Positions 30,124 through 43,400 of a stretch of 64,000 nt of DNA are shown piece by piece (position 1 is the stretch's first letter; the number at the start of each line of letters is the position of its first letter). Source of the stretch: Metaphire vulgaris (Eukaryota > Annelida > Clitellata > Crassiclitellata > Megascolecidae). Where the stretch lies: positions 8,258,034-8,322,033 of the forward strand of contig CM030852.1 in assembly GCA_018105865.1 (NCBI GenBank), written 5' to 3'. The position numbers and the translations under genes are program-made. A model generated the notes under the pieces. It ran no database searches. It was not told where the DNA came from and was given only the letters and a program-made list of their open reading frames with translations.

Positions 30124-30594
30124 TACTGTAGACTACAGTACAGCATTTTGCAGGCATAAGCAAATGCACCATTCGGACCAGCATTGTTACAATAATTGTT
30201 CAAAAAGGCATGTAAGCCTATGGAGTAGGCCTGCGAAAGTACATATGAATAGTAGCCTGTCTTTGAGAAGTTAGGGTAAACACATGGATTCCACCCTATA
30301 CGTTTAACAGCAAATCCTCTCTCTTCCTTTGTCTCTTTTTGTCTCTTTCTCTCCCTCTACCCCCTTCATCCTTTTATCTCCCTCTCCTGCTCTTGCCTTT
30401 CTCTTTGATGTGCGCGCCATTAGCAGTCGATAGCCATATTACAACGTTAACCCGTTACAGGGGTTCGACGTCTTAAAACGTCGCCCGGAAATCATATGCG
30501 AACGGGGTCCGACGTTTTAAAACGTTGTGCCACTGTTTTGCTCTTCCACCACGGGGTTTTCCGTTTAAAAATGTTTTCTTGATTTGATTTCCTT

Positions 30595-31385
30595 TTTGGC
30601 ACGGATGGATGGTAAGTACAATAAAAATGCTAAACAATGATGCAAACCACATCTTTGTAGCTTCTATATAGCCTGCAAGGTAAGGTGTTTCATATTTCAA
30701 GATTCTCACAAAAAAATTTCACTTCTCGAGCAACGGGTGCCTAGTGTAGAAATGCCATAACTCACCCAAATTGGGTCCCATCTTCAAAATTTTTGAACTA
30801 ATCTGTTCCAAAGACACCCACCTACAACTTTGCCACTGAACCTAGGGGGGTCACCACAGAAAATTTTTTTATTGACCTTTGAACGTATTTTCTGGGAGGG
30901 GGTGATATTTTGGCCTGTAGGGTGGGCCCAACCCCCGAAATTTCTTTTTTGGCACGGATGGATGGTAAGTACAATAAAAATGCTAAACAATGATGCAAAC
31001 CACATCTTTGTAGCTTCTATATAGCCTGCAAGGTAAGGTGTTTCAGATTTCAAGATTCTCGCAAAAAAATTTCACTTCTCCGAGCAACGGGTGCCTGGTG
31101 TAGAAACACCATAACTCTCCCAAATTGGGTCCCATCTTCAAAATTTTTGAACTAATCTGTTCCAAAGACACCCACCTACAACTTTGCCGCTGAACCTAGG
31201 GGGTCACCACTGACAAAAAATTTTTTATTGACCTTTGAACTTATTTTTTGGGAGAGGGTCATATTTTGGTCTGTAGGGTGGGCCCAACCCCCGAAATTTC
31301 TTTTTTGGCACGGATTGATGGTAAGTACAATAAAAATGCTAAACAATGATGCAAACCACATCTTTGTAGCTTCTATATAGCCTGA
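30595..31385. repeat. 355-bp tandem repeat, about 2.2 copies
   Basis: GGCACGGATGGATGGTAAG recurs at about 30598, 30951 and (with one change) 31307, spaced 353 and 356 bp. The long sequence between (for example CCAAAGACACCCACCTAC and GGTGGGCCCAACCCCCG) is conserved in both full units. The shorter copy of the host element at 50.7-51.8 kb lacks it. Confidence 0.9.
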
Positions 31386-31769
31386 AATATAGTAAGTTTA
31401 AAAAGTACATGTTCACAGTTCAAACAAACGCTTTCCCCCAAAATTAGTAACCCAAATTGGTAACGTCTTTTAAAAATTAATTCCCCCTTCAACGGGTTAA
31501 CAATTGCACAGGTGGTACCTCTCTCTCCAGCGACTCTCTTTACCTTCGTCCTCTCTCTCACTCCCTCCCCCTCCTTCCCTTCCTCCCTCCATCCTTTCCT
31601 CCCTCCCTCTCTCCTCTGTCTCTTGCTCCTTGGTTTCGGGCAATTAACTTTCTGAGGAATTCCGACACCCAGCCACACTGATGTAGGGAGATGGTGTGGA
31701 CAGATTTCCTCCATTTAAATGTTCCCATTGGTGAGCGAGCGGGGGAGGTTTCATGATGGGTGGAAACAC

Positions 31770-31820
31770 GGCTTTCGTTATACTGTACATAACAGTACCC
31801 TGTACAGTATAACGAAAGCC
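31770..31820. repeat. Perfect 20-bp inverted repeat, 11-nt loop
   Basis: GGCTTTCGTTATACTGTACA (31770-31789) is the exact reverse complement of 31801-31820. A diverged version of this hairpin is in the other copy at about 50878-50935. Confidence 0.9.
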
Positions 31821-32101
31821 ATGCATTGACATTGCACCTGAGCTCGTGGCAATGGCGAGATTGACGAGGTCAAATTACATAGGATCAAACCCAATGCCTT
31901 GATGGCAAGAGGCGAGGATGGCGGCTTATAGGTAGAATGCATGGCAGGAAATCCGTTCCAGACCTACGCGTGGCGAGAGGCGAGTTTGGCGGCTTAACGG
32001 GGGTCGAGATAACGAGGTTTTACTGTAATGCAACAGGATATTTGCATAGCTCTTCTGGAGAATCATTCAGAAGCACATCATATGCTAGATTGCTTAATGC
32101 T

Positions 32102-32153
32102 TATATTATATTATATTATATTATATTATATTATATTATATTATATTATATTG
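32102..32153. repeat. (TTATA)n microsatellite
   Basis: About ten TTATA units, just upstream of the first visible NFATC2IP exon. Confidence 0.95.
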
Positions 32154-32181
32154 CTTAAGTTGCTTTTTCTGACTGTTGAAG

Positions 32182-32470
32182 GATTTTGAACGTGTTACAA
32201 TGACTGAATCTGACTCTGGTAATGACAGTTATGTTGGGATTAAGCAGGAAATGAAGCAAGTGTCAGTAAATAAGAGAGAACTACATGAACCAGCCACCAA
32301 TCCTGTTGCAAAGGCTAAATTCCACACCAAGCGAGGTCTGGCAAGACAGGATGTTGCACTGAATGCAGAAGATATCACTGTTTCACCAGATATTTCGATC
32401 TATTGCAGCAAAAATTCTCAGCAATGGAATCATTTCATAGGTGATGCAACCACTCAGCCAGTTTTGATGG
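32182..32470 (+). CDS. NFATC2IP: NFATC2IP exon A (first visible)
   Basis: A possible acceptor TTGAAG|GATTTT precedes an open frame with ATG at 32200 (MTESDSGNDSYVG). The donor is GATGG|GTAAGC, phase 1. It encodes a polar region without a recognisable domain. Either translation starts at 32200 after a 5' UTR intron, or an earlier coding exon exists upstream. Confidence 0.65.
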
Positions 32471-35400
32471 GTAAGCTTGTGATTCTTGCTGCATCACATC
32501 TATGATGCTGAGCAGAGGACTATAATAAATATTGCACAAAGCCTATGGGAAAATCATGTCTGTAATTCTCTAAACCAGACTGATTAAAAGATTCTGTTGT
32601 ATCGTGTCTTGAAAGTTGTTTGGGGTGAGATGAGCCTATGAACAGTTTTATTCTGAAAAGGTTTTAAGTGAATTTTGTTAATGCACCAACTTTTTGCCTC
32701 ATTAGCATGGTAGGCAGTGGCAAATGCTCTGCTGCGCTGCACTATGTAGTGAAATAATTGTAGTGAAATAAATAGTGAAATAATTGAATTTGAAAAATTT
32801 GTTTCCAGATGACCCGATGTTTAGTCAAAGATTGAGTATTGACATGCAAATTGAATTATACTTCTTTTCTGTATATTACAAATTTTATTTAAAATTGATG
32901 AATTTGGCCAAGTACAGGCTGTCAGCATTTTTTTGATTCATGACATTTAGTAATACAGTCAACTCCACTTAAGTGGATGCCTGAGTGGATAATTCGGTTA
33001 AGTGGATAATATTCTGAAATCCCGTTTTGAGCTCCATGTATTTTAATGGGGCAGAGGTTCGTTTAAGTGGATACGCTGTAAGCGGATGATTCACGTAACT
33101 GGATAACACTTTTTAGTCCCGTGGCGGTTCATTCTGTGTAAATGGTGATGCATAAGTGAATAACCAACCGTCAACACGGCCAAACTCACTGCCAAGTTGC
33201 CAACTGTTGCCGTGACTGTTGCTGTGATTGGCTGAATCGTTGCCCACAGCCTTGAAAGGGCAGAGCAATAAGCCGGCGCGTCATTTTCAAAGCTTTCTTC
33301 ATGTGATTGGCTGATATGAACAGCTGCACAGAGTATAGAAAAAGCAGATAAACAGTGGGTTGAGTGCCAATAATATTTAGGTTGTCATTACCGACAGTAG
33401 TGTTAGAGGACTTTGAACAGTACTGTCAATTGACAATGGAATTGCAACCAAATGTGCCGCGTTCAATACGACTGGGCAGTCAGCAGCAATGAAGACACAG
33501 AGGAATAGGTATTTAAGTATGACAACCTCCCATGGATGTTGGCGGCCACTCTCTAAACATTGAACGTCCTATGATGATTAATGGAGGCTAATGGCGGAAC
33601 TTACCTTATATGCACTTGAAAGTCAGATTGCTGACATTGGTTGTAAAACTGTTACTCGGTGATCAACTACTAATTATTTTAATCGGAAATAGGACTAAAT
33701 AGCAATGTGTACACTGTATAGTATATACTGTATTCAGTAGTACAGTACAGGAATGTCTTTGTCTTTTAAGTTTTAATGATTTTATTACACATAAGCCTAC
33801 GGCCAACTTCGGGTAAGTGGATACGCCGCTTAACTGGATACTGTCATGACGGTCCCAGGGCTAACCAGTTACCAGTGGAGTCGACTGTATGTGAGGCCCA
33901 TGATTTACAGTGACAAGAAATTGCAGATTCTGTGGCTCTTCCATGCAATACCATAACTCTATAAACCTAATTCGTAAACAAAGCAAAATGCAGTTTTAAT
34001 GCATTGCTTGTTGCTAGTCATAGGGTCATGTCAAATCAACACGCTTTTGAATAAATTCGGATGTCATCGTCTCAGTTTGGTGCAAAGATCATGTCTTTAG
34101 CTATCACAGAAGTGGAGATATTACAGTTTTACTGTTGCGAGGTGGCACCTTTTGACCAAACTTTCATGACCCATAGTTTGGACATGGGTTGAACCAAAAC
34201 TCTAATATTGTGGTTTTCAACATTACTCAGTCTCATGGGGAAGAACAATTGTGCCAATTTTCATAAAAATCTGAGACGGTAAAGTAAGATTTTATTCAAA
34301 AGCGTGTTGATTTGACGTGGAATGACCCTTTTGCAACTTTAAAATCCCTAATTTCTTGGAATTAGAAAGTAAAAAATTGGCATATCTCAATATTTTGTGC
34401 TGTCAAGTTTAAGTAGCATTCAATATTATCTTATGCAAAGCACTGTTTCTGTAAATAAGGTTACTTTTACAGTATGTCTCACAGTTCATCAACTTGTATT
34501 GTATTCACAACTAAGGTTGTTAAGACCGCTGGTTTTGAAGGACCAGTTAACCGTTCAAAAAAAGACCGGTTAACCGCTCATTAGCGGCAGTCTGGTGTCG
34601 TGCCAACATCAAAGCGCTTTGATGCCGCCGGTGCCTATGCCGGCGTCCTGCGCGGCTACAAGAAAGCGTTTTGATGTTTTCAAATTGAAATTACGGTTAA
34701 CCGGTCAAAGTTAAAAGGACCGGTTCTTGCTCTTAGCACCGGTTAACCGTTAACCTTATTCACAACCTAATGATTTGCTCATTTTATAAAGAAACTTAAT
34801 TGCATTTAAAATGTTTAGGGTTGGCTAAGTGTAGGTGTGATGTATAGGTGTTCCTTTTTAGAGACTTGTAGCATGATTTGTAAAATAAAACTAATAAAAC
34901 TGACTTTGTGATCAGGTAATTTGAAAGGATTTGAAGGAATCGAAACAGAGTCAGCAAAGACGGAAAAGAATGAAAACCAGACTACTGGTAGTTTATTGTC
35001 TCTCGATGGGTATGCTTCAACACAAAATTTTTCTTTTAGAAACTGGTTTTGCCAGATATAAGGTTTGTACCAAATGCCAATTTAAACTGATAAATATCAC
35101 TATCTCAGCCCAGAATCACCTCTCTTTTTACATCTTTTACTTCTGCCACTTTAAACACTGTGGCATTCTAAACTTATATACTTTTCTTAAATTTTTCTTA
35201 CAACAGTAGCCATGATGATATTCGAGGCAGTTTGGTCTTTAGGTACAAGCAATTTCCCATTGACTTTTCGCCTAATCTATAATATATTATACTCTTCTGC
35301 TGAAGACTATGTGATGAGCTGCTAATCTACTTAGAAGTGTAAGACAGTGGTTCTCAAGCTTTTTTGGTTGGTGTACCCCTTCAGACATTTATTGAAAATC

Positions 35401-37127
35401 CTTGTACCCCTAATTATCGAAGTAAATTTAAAGAAGCAGGCTTCAATTTTAGAAGCATAGGCATAGCAATATCTTGATCCTAAAATGTAATAATGTCTTC
35501 AAGCATAGCCACACCTAGGTTACTAGCAAAAGTGCTTCTAGACTTATCAGGTGTTTCCTTCTAGGTGTTCTAAGCCATAGGAATTTGGCCTTTGTAGAAT
35601 TTAGCATGTGGCAATTAGCTACCATCCAAGTTTAGATCTTTGAAACACATTCAATAGTGCAGGGCTGAAGCTGATCAGCATCAGGAAGTAAATAGGATGA
35701 GTAAATTTGGCCATCAACTGCATAAAAGTGTTATTTAATGCCTTGGGATTTGATTATTTCTCCAACATCAACCACGTGCAGAATGAAATGAACGCCACTT
35801 CAAGCATTTAATCTCATGTTAACATTTTCGGTATATGATTGGATAACTCTGTTGTCTCAGCACTTCCACTATATGTTGGTGAAAGTAGATTTGTGACCTA
35901 AATTTTGAATTTTTTGACATTTTTTAGTGTTTTTAACAGAACTTAAAATCAGTAATAGACAAATTTATTCAGGTTTCTTTCTATCAAGAATTATTGAAAT
36001 TAGGCTATTTTTGTTGAGTTAATAGAAATTTGCTAGGGGGCGGGAAGTTAGTAAAAGATTGTAGGTTCGAGACCTGCAGGAACCTTAAGGTCGATTCAGC
36101 CTTCATTTGCCAGAAGGCAATGGCAGCAGAGTAATCTGCAGAGTAAACAGGCACATTGCATGAGAACACTGGCCCCAAATCGTGTAATCTGCTCCAGTCA
36201 CTTAGCTGAGGGCCTTGAAACGGAGATAAGTGCCACCCTAAGAGCCTTGAGGTTAGCATTGAGAGCTGCTGGGGAAGGACTTTGCTACTTTACTACAGTT
36301 GTTTGAAGACTTGAACTCTATTTTGGTAATCAAGTGATTTCAATGAAGTTTTTGGCAGCTATAAGTTTTCTGCTGCCAGATAACCATTGTTCCATTATTA
36401 AAAAAGGTTATTCATCATTTGCTTTTCTTACAGATATAGTTTTGTTCTTTTATTAGATTAATTGGCTTTGAATATTGTATTTGAGTCACACTGTGGAACC
36501 ATACTACTATCTTATGTGTTTGTTGATAGGACATTACAGAATGCTGAGGCAGATTTTGAAATTAAGGATCCAACTCCTCCATCGTCTCCAAAATGCAAAG
36601 CCAAGCAGAAGAAATCTAAAAGATTAAGTAAAGGGGTTGTTTCAGCCATGAAGTAAAAGCTCTTGTGATTCTTTATATAATTTTAGTTGGTTATAACAGA
36701 ATATTTAATAACTTGTTATAATTTTTGCTGAACTTGTGTAATGACTTTATTTATTTGCAGTTAAAACTTCTTTATTAGTGATGCAACAGTTTTGAAATAG
36801 AAGAGGGTGATGTCCAAAATCTAACCATATCTTATTTAGTATGGTGCTCAGAAGCAGAAAAAGCCCCACTTATATGTGTAGGTGCTTGAGAGGTTACTGA
36901 TAACTGAGTCCTTTTGTTTTATGGAGAGGAGAAATTCAAAATTTTGTGCCTAATGGCAAAACGTCAGATAGAATTATTGCCAGGTTATGAAAACATTTGT
37001 TTGATTCCATCTGGGACTGAATATGAATGAGAATATGTCATCATTGTCATTCCTCTTGAATGGCAAAGGTCTGTTGTGCCAATCTCCAACAGCAAGCATG
37101 ACGTTTATGATGGTGGAGGAAAGAGCC

Positions 37128-37168
<41 letters not shown>

Positions 37169-40100
37169 CTTCTATGGCGCCACTATCATAATGCCCAGGG
37201 CATCAGCCGATGGCGCACCAAATCCAAATAGAATTAGAGCCAGGTCAATCCGGAAGATCAGTCAGAACAGCGGGGGAGCAATCTAAGGGGAATAAGCCAA
37301 GTCAAACAGGTAAGTTTTAAGACCAGATCTAAAAGATGATAAATTTTTAGTTTTGCGAAGTGATATTGGTAATGAATTCCAAAGCTTAGGGCCACACACT
37401 GAGAAACAACTAGTGCCAATGACAGTGCGAGAATAAGGAACAACAAATGAAAGTCCTGCCGAATACCTAGTTGACTGAATAGTAGGTCGAGGGATTAGTC
37501 GCATCTTAAGGTAATAGGGTTCATTATATAATATGGTTTTAAATACCAAAAGACAAATTTTATAATTAATTCGGTATTTGATAGGAAGCCAATGTAGGGA
37601 CTGTCTAGCTGGAGTAATATGTTCAAATCTTGGAGTTTTGGATATTACTCTAACTAAGGAATTTTGTACTCTCTGGAGTTTCTGCATATTTGAATTTGTG
37701 ATGCCGAAAAGCAGGGAATTGCAATAATCGAGGCGACTAGCGTTCCCCTCTAAGCTCTTGTTGGCGTCTTGCTGCCATAGCAAGAACAAGTTTAATCCTG
37801 CCGCGCACTGAAAATATTTTGCGCGCAGTGAAATAATTTTGGCAAAAGTAACATTATTTGCATGTATTAAAATTTTGAATTTAATCAGTAAGCTGCTGAC
37901 ATTTCATCGGTTGACATTTTACGATAAGGTCATTAAGACGGAGTTCCCATTTGGCAACGGTTGGATGCTTTTATATTTTATGATATCCGCCCTTTATCAC
38001 ACAGTATGGGGTTCCTCATTCATTATTTTGGGACGGCTCACGTATGGAAGCATTAGTGCGAGCCGGTCAGTGGGTTCATCCCATTCCCATTATACAGAGT
38101 TCAAACGCGACGGACCCGATGTTAATGACAAAATACATACTCGGGTCTAATTAGGGTATAGGGCCTCATGCCATTAAGCCGTGTCCGAGCGTAGCCTGCA
38201 TAGGGCTTTCGAGTTTTCGAATCTGGTATTCATAATTTCAGTTTCATTTCTAATGCAGTTTCCAAAGAGTTTAGAGTAGACTACAAGGCGTATCGATTGT
38301 TACAGAATTTTTTATATTAAATTAAAAATTAAATTAAATCATGTCAAAGCGAAAAAATCCGGTTGCTATAACACCTCGAAAAAAGGCTGCACTTAGGCCT
38401 ACATTTAAATCGTTTGGGTTAAAGGAACTTATCGAAACAGAAACTGTTGACTCAAAAAAGCATATTCCTGTGGAATTAGGAAGCATTATTCTGATAGAGA
38501 AGGAGTTATTTGTAAGATCTGCTCTGATGCTAAGTCTAACTGCGATTTTGCTCGGGGCAAGTTCTGGGATCAATAGAAGATGGATTACATGAAAAGGCAC
38601 ACAATGCACAAGGCACATTTGGGTTCAATTGCGAAATTGAGAAGGCTGAGGTGTCGAAGCAGTATAAATAATTTGTTAACATTATCAACCATCGATCGAG
38701 AGATGAGGACAGAAAATAGCGATCGTCAGCGTAGTACAGGTGAGCAAGTGAAAATTCTAATTGACAATGTTTTGTTAGCAAGTTCAATGAATGCATCAAT
38801 GCTAGTAGTTCAGGATATTCATGAACGTTTATCCAAATATGTCACAATTCCTGAGAGTTGGCACAGCAAAAATTATGCATTTGAATTTGTTGCATGCATA
38901 AATGCAGTTGTTCAGGAAGCGATAATGAGCGAAATTCGTTAATCTGAATTTCACACGCTAATAGTCGATGAAAGTTGCGCGCAGGACATTTTTAGACCTG
39001 CTCAGTGCATGCTGTGCTGCGCGCACCTGCCTTGCCACCTTAGAGGGAACGTTGGCGACTAGATACCAATGCATTGGCTAACTGAATAAGAACAGGCTTA
39101 GGGAGGAGATGTCTGATGCGATAGATGTCCCGAATGTGATAATGAGAAATTTTTCAGACTGAATTTATGTGACTAGTAAAAGAGAGGGAAGAGTCAAATA
39201 TCACACCAAGGTTGCGAGCAGAAGTACTTCTAGGGACAACAGTGGAATCTCCTAATACTACGGATTTCAGAGATTCAAATTTAGTCAATTGAGCTGGAGT
39301 ACCTAATAGCAAGAACTCAGTTTTTGATGAATTCAAAAGAAGCTTATTTGAATCCATCCATGACTGAATATTAGTAAAGACAGTGGATAGAGTCTTAAGA
39401 GAAGAGTTTGAAGAAGATTGATCAAAAGAGATGAGAATTTGAGTATCATCAGCATAAAGATGATATGCCACTTGATGTTCATCAAGAATTGAACCCAAGG
39501 GGGTTGTATAGAGAGTAAATAACAGAGGACCAAGAACCGAGCCTTCAGGGACACCACAAGACAGATCAGTGGGAGTTGAGAGATTCTCATTTATTATCAC
39601 TGATTGAGTGCGGGGATGTAAATATGAAGAAAACCAATGTAAAGCAATGTCAGAGATTCCAAACCAATGTTCAAGACGATGAAGAAGAATAGAATGATCA
39701 ACAGTATCAAAGGCGGCAGATAGGTCAAGAAGTAAAAGAGCAGTAACTTTTCCAGCATCAATAGCCCGAACAATATAATCATGGACTGCCAATAATTTGC
39801 TGTATCCATGAAAGTCTAGGTTTTCCAGGCAACCTTGTTCATTTGTTAAGGGTGTGGGTGATGTTCAATGCAGCAGACAATAGCACAGGTTTTGACACCA
39901 TGAGGCATTGTGTATTATTGTCCAGGCAGCAAACCATATGACCCAAAAGGGGCATGCAATTTTTTGTGATTGTGAGGAGAATTGATGTTGTCATTTTAAA
40001 TGAGCTGAACCACTTGACAATTGATATCAGTCACTAAAGTGCTTGTGGAATGCCTGCAGCTGTAGGCAGTCATGTTTTGGGATGGTCCGTATTTCAGAGC

Positions 40101-40384
40101 CACAGAGCACAATTGGGAGAACACTTGTTTTTTATAACTCTAGTTTTGTGTGTTGAGTAATGCACCTCTGTCTCCATAGATGTTGGAGTGATCACATTGC
40201 TGAGGCCACCAAATCAATTTTGTACAGGACTTTAGTGGTGCACCTTCTGTTGAGGCTCTGGACACTCCATAAATAAGTGATATGGGGACACTTTCCACTA
40301 AGTTCCTGCCCTCGGACAATGATATTGTGAACATCTGTCGCAGAACCCAAATTTTGGGAGTTTTTGTCTCTTTCTATGAGACTT

Positions 40385-40419
<35 letters not shown>

Positions 40420-43400
40420 ATACAAGCCGACTTATATAGCACAGTACACAAAAATAAAGTTTAAAATCAAAAGCGCTTAATGTTAGAAATCACATTAAAA
40501 CTCAGAAAACATTCAATAATAGCGACAGGAAAACACACCTGTAGGCAGCCAAGACCAGTGCCATCTAATATAATCCTGTTGTAGTCCTAAGTGAGAAGCC
40601 TCCATCTCAAGCTGATCAAGAGATGTCATGAGAGTTAATTAAGTCATCCATTATTGTAATATTGTCAGTGTAATCGAGATTGATGAATCACAGATTCATA
40701 ATATTCACTGTTTCATAATCCAGATCATGGCTCTACAGAATAAAGCTGGGGCAAGAATGCAGCTCTGTGTAACATCTGGAACTGTCATGAAGGTTTTTGA
40801 GAATGTGACATTGACATGGACTCTCACAAATGTACCATCTTGCAGTAAGAAGGTGGATGCCATGTAGAGCTATCCACAGTACTTGGTGATCGACAGAATC
40901 ATAGGCAGATTTCAGATCAACGTGTGCGACTTGGAGTGGTCAGCAAAATTTGTGATGAATTTCTGAAAGAAGCCTAAGAGTGAATATTGCATTCATGATG
41001 GACCTGCCTATGGTTAGACCAGACTGTTGCAGTCTGTGACATGATGTCAGCAGAGGGTCAAGTCCTGCGAGTAACACATGGGCAAAGTACCTTTTCAGGT
41101 ACTGACTATAACGTAATCGATCTGTAATTTGAATATTTATTTCTCAACCTCGTGCCTTTATAGAAGGCTAATATAATTATGGACTTGCAAAGCTTTGATA
41201 TTCGATTAAAAAATGAATCAAGAAGTATATTCGAATCGATCACTGCACTGAACATTGAATATGAAATGTATTAGCAGTCGCTCAGTATGCCTATATGCGG
41301 GAGTCAACTGAACTCCATATTCTATGTCATTCATTGCGCTCATTCAGATGTTGTGTATACTTCTTGATTCGATTTCAAATATCAAAGCTATGCAGGTCTT
41401 TAGTCAATGTGTATTTGAAGCAGCACATAACTGAATGTGATAGTTATCCATTGCAGTATTGGAAAGAAAATATTAGCATGCTACCAGTGTTGCCAAATGT
41501 GGTGCACAACTTACTTGCTTTAGGCCTACAAGCAGCCAACTTATCAGAAAGGGTTGATTCAGTTGGCGGACAAGTAATAACATACCTTTTGATACAACCT
41601 CTCAAACTAATTCAGAAATTACTTTTGTTTTGATACTAAACCTACCCAGTTTTGATGTAATGAGTGCTATTCTAGCATTAGATAGACTGTCTCAGAGTAG
41701 TGGCATTTGCTCCCCAGGAGGAACCAGCTAATTTTGAAAGGAGGTTTATCTGGGTTCTGACTTTGCTGGTCAACTTTGAAAGATGTGTTTTGAAGCTTAA
41801 AGTTAAATCGAGAGAAATGCCAAGATATACAGGGAATGGGTTGTGCTTCAATTGTTTTCCATCCATATAAATTGTTAGCTGATATTTTGCTTTATGTTGT
41901 TCAAATGAAATATGCTTGATGCAGTTTTGTTAGCGTTCAGTTTGAGTGCAATTTTTGCAGTAGTCTGAGATCTGCCGTGTGTCGATAGTTAGCTGTTTTT
42001 CAAGTTCCTTGAATGTCTGGACTTGAACGGCAAGGCCGATGTCGTTGGTGTAGCCATACTTCCTGCTAACGATGTCAGGTATATCGCTTAGGCACAGATT
42101 GAATAATGTAGGAGCTAAAACCAAGCCCTGTGGAAGGCCACTTCTCTGACATCTCCATGAGCTTATGTCATCTCCCACATGTACCCGAAACTGTCAGTCG
42201 CAGAGAAGTAAATCCATGAGACAAATGAAGCATGATTGGAAATTCATCCGGAGCTGAAAGAAGCACACTCTGGTCACGTTGTTCAGGTGACTGACGGACG
42301 GCAATGAGTCATCCAGGAGGACGCCGAGGAGGGGCGCCTCAGAGGATGGGACAATGTAGATGTCACTGATCAAGAACAACATGCAGCTAATCTGATGGTT
42401 CATCCTGGGGTGCTGATTCACAGAAGCTTGGTCTTGCTAGGATTTAGCGCGAGATGGTTTGCTGCTACCCACTACATGATCTCAAGAATGCATTCCTGAA
42501 GGTGAGTCCTCAGATGCTCCATCTCCAGAGGTGGACAGGAGGAATAAACCTGCCCGTCATCTGCATATGCATGCAAGGCAAGGCCAAACGAGTCAGCTAT
42601 ACGTCCCATATCTGCCACGTAAAGGATGAATGGTGGACCAAGGGCCGACCCTTGGGGCGCCCCGCGGCAAAGGGGATGCGAGGCAGACATGAGACCCTCT
42701 GAGCTGACAGACTGTGATCTCTCCGTAAGGTAGTCACGTAGCCAGGATAGGGCTTGACCTTTGATCCTGTAAGAGCGCTTGTGGCGACGTTTTAGGATAT
42801 GGTGGTTGACCATGCCAAACGCAGTGGAGAGGTCGAGAAGTCAAAGAAGGGCCAATTCCTCGTTGACTATCGCGTTGATGATGTAATTGAAAATCCTCAG
42901 AAGAGTCATTTCAGTGGAATGGCCCTCCTGATAAGCCAACTGTTGTCTCAACATAAGTCCATTCTGGGCCAGGTACATAACAAACTGCTTGTTCACCATC
43001 CTCTCTAGAAGCTTTGACAGGAATGGGAGATTGGCAACTGTTCGGTAATTGGCAGCGTTGGTATGATTGAGGCCTAAACGTTTGAGGTGTGGGTGAGTGA
43101 TGGCTTGTTCCACATCGCCAGGAAGGTGGTCAGTAATGTCATCAGAAATGGAGCCAGTGTGTCTATAGATGCCTTAAATGAGTCACATTGGCAGTGGGTT
43201 GATTGGAAACTGTTTATTTGGTGACGACCTGACGCACGATGTGACTTCCGCTATTGTCTGTGCTGCGAACGCAGAAAAAGAGGAACCAGTGTGGACATGA
43301 TGCAATACAGGTCCAGCATCGGGTGTTCTATTCCGGATACCTGCAACTTTATTGTCAGTGAATGAATGATAATCCTCGGTCGAAAAGTTAGAGGGTGCTT

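Larger units (their letters stand above)
29775..32025. mobile_element. Tc1/mariner-pogo-like element, 2.25 kb, non-autonomous
   Basis: CAGTAATACTTCGTTATCC at the left pairs with GATAACGAGGTTTTACTG at the right, flanked by TA on both sides. A shorter copy lies in opposite orientation at 50659-51815. CAGTAAWACCTCGTTATC is a known style of pogo/Tigger end. The interior has two (TA)n tracts (29905-29970, 30067-30122), a 355-bp tandem repeat, CT-rich tracts and a 20-bp hairpin. No transposase is readable. Confidence 0.82.

Noticed and set aside
29820..30274. Tyrosine/isoleucine-rich ORFs (and the similar ones at 51410-51770)
   Set aside because: Translations of (TA)n microsatellites inside the pogo-like elements.
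34928..34987. Shorter exon B with donor ACTG|GTAGTT
   Set aside because: It leaves phase 1, which does not fit exon C (phase 2). The donor at 35009 fits.
36063..36074. tRNA gene around the B-box-like motif
   Set aside because: No cloverleaf can be built and no A box is at the right distance. It was kept only as a weak SINE candidate.
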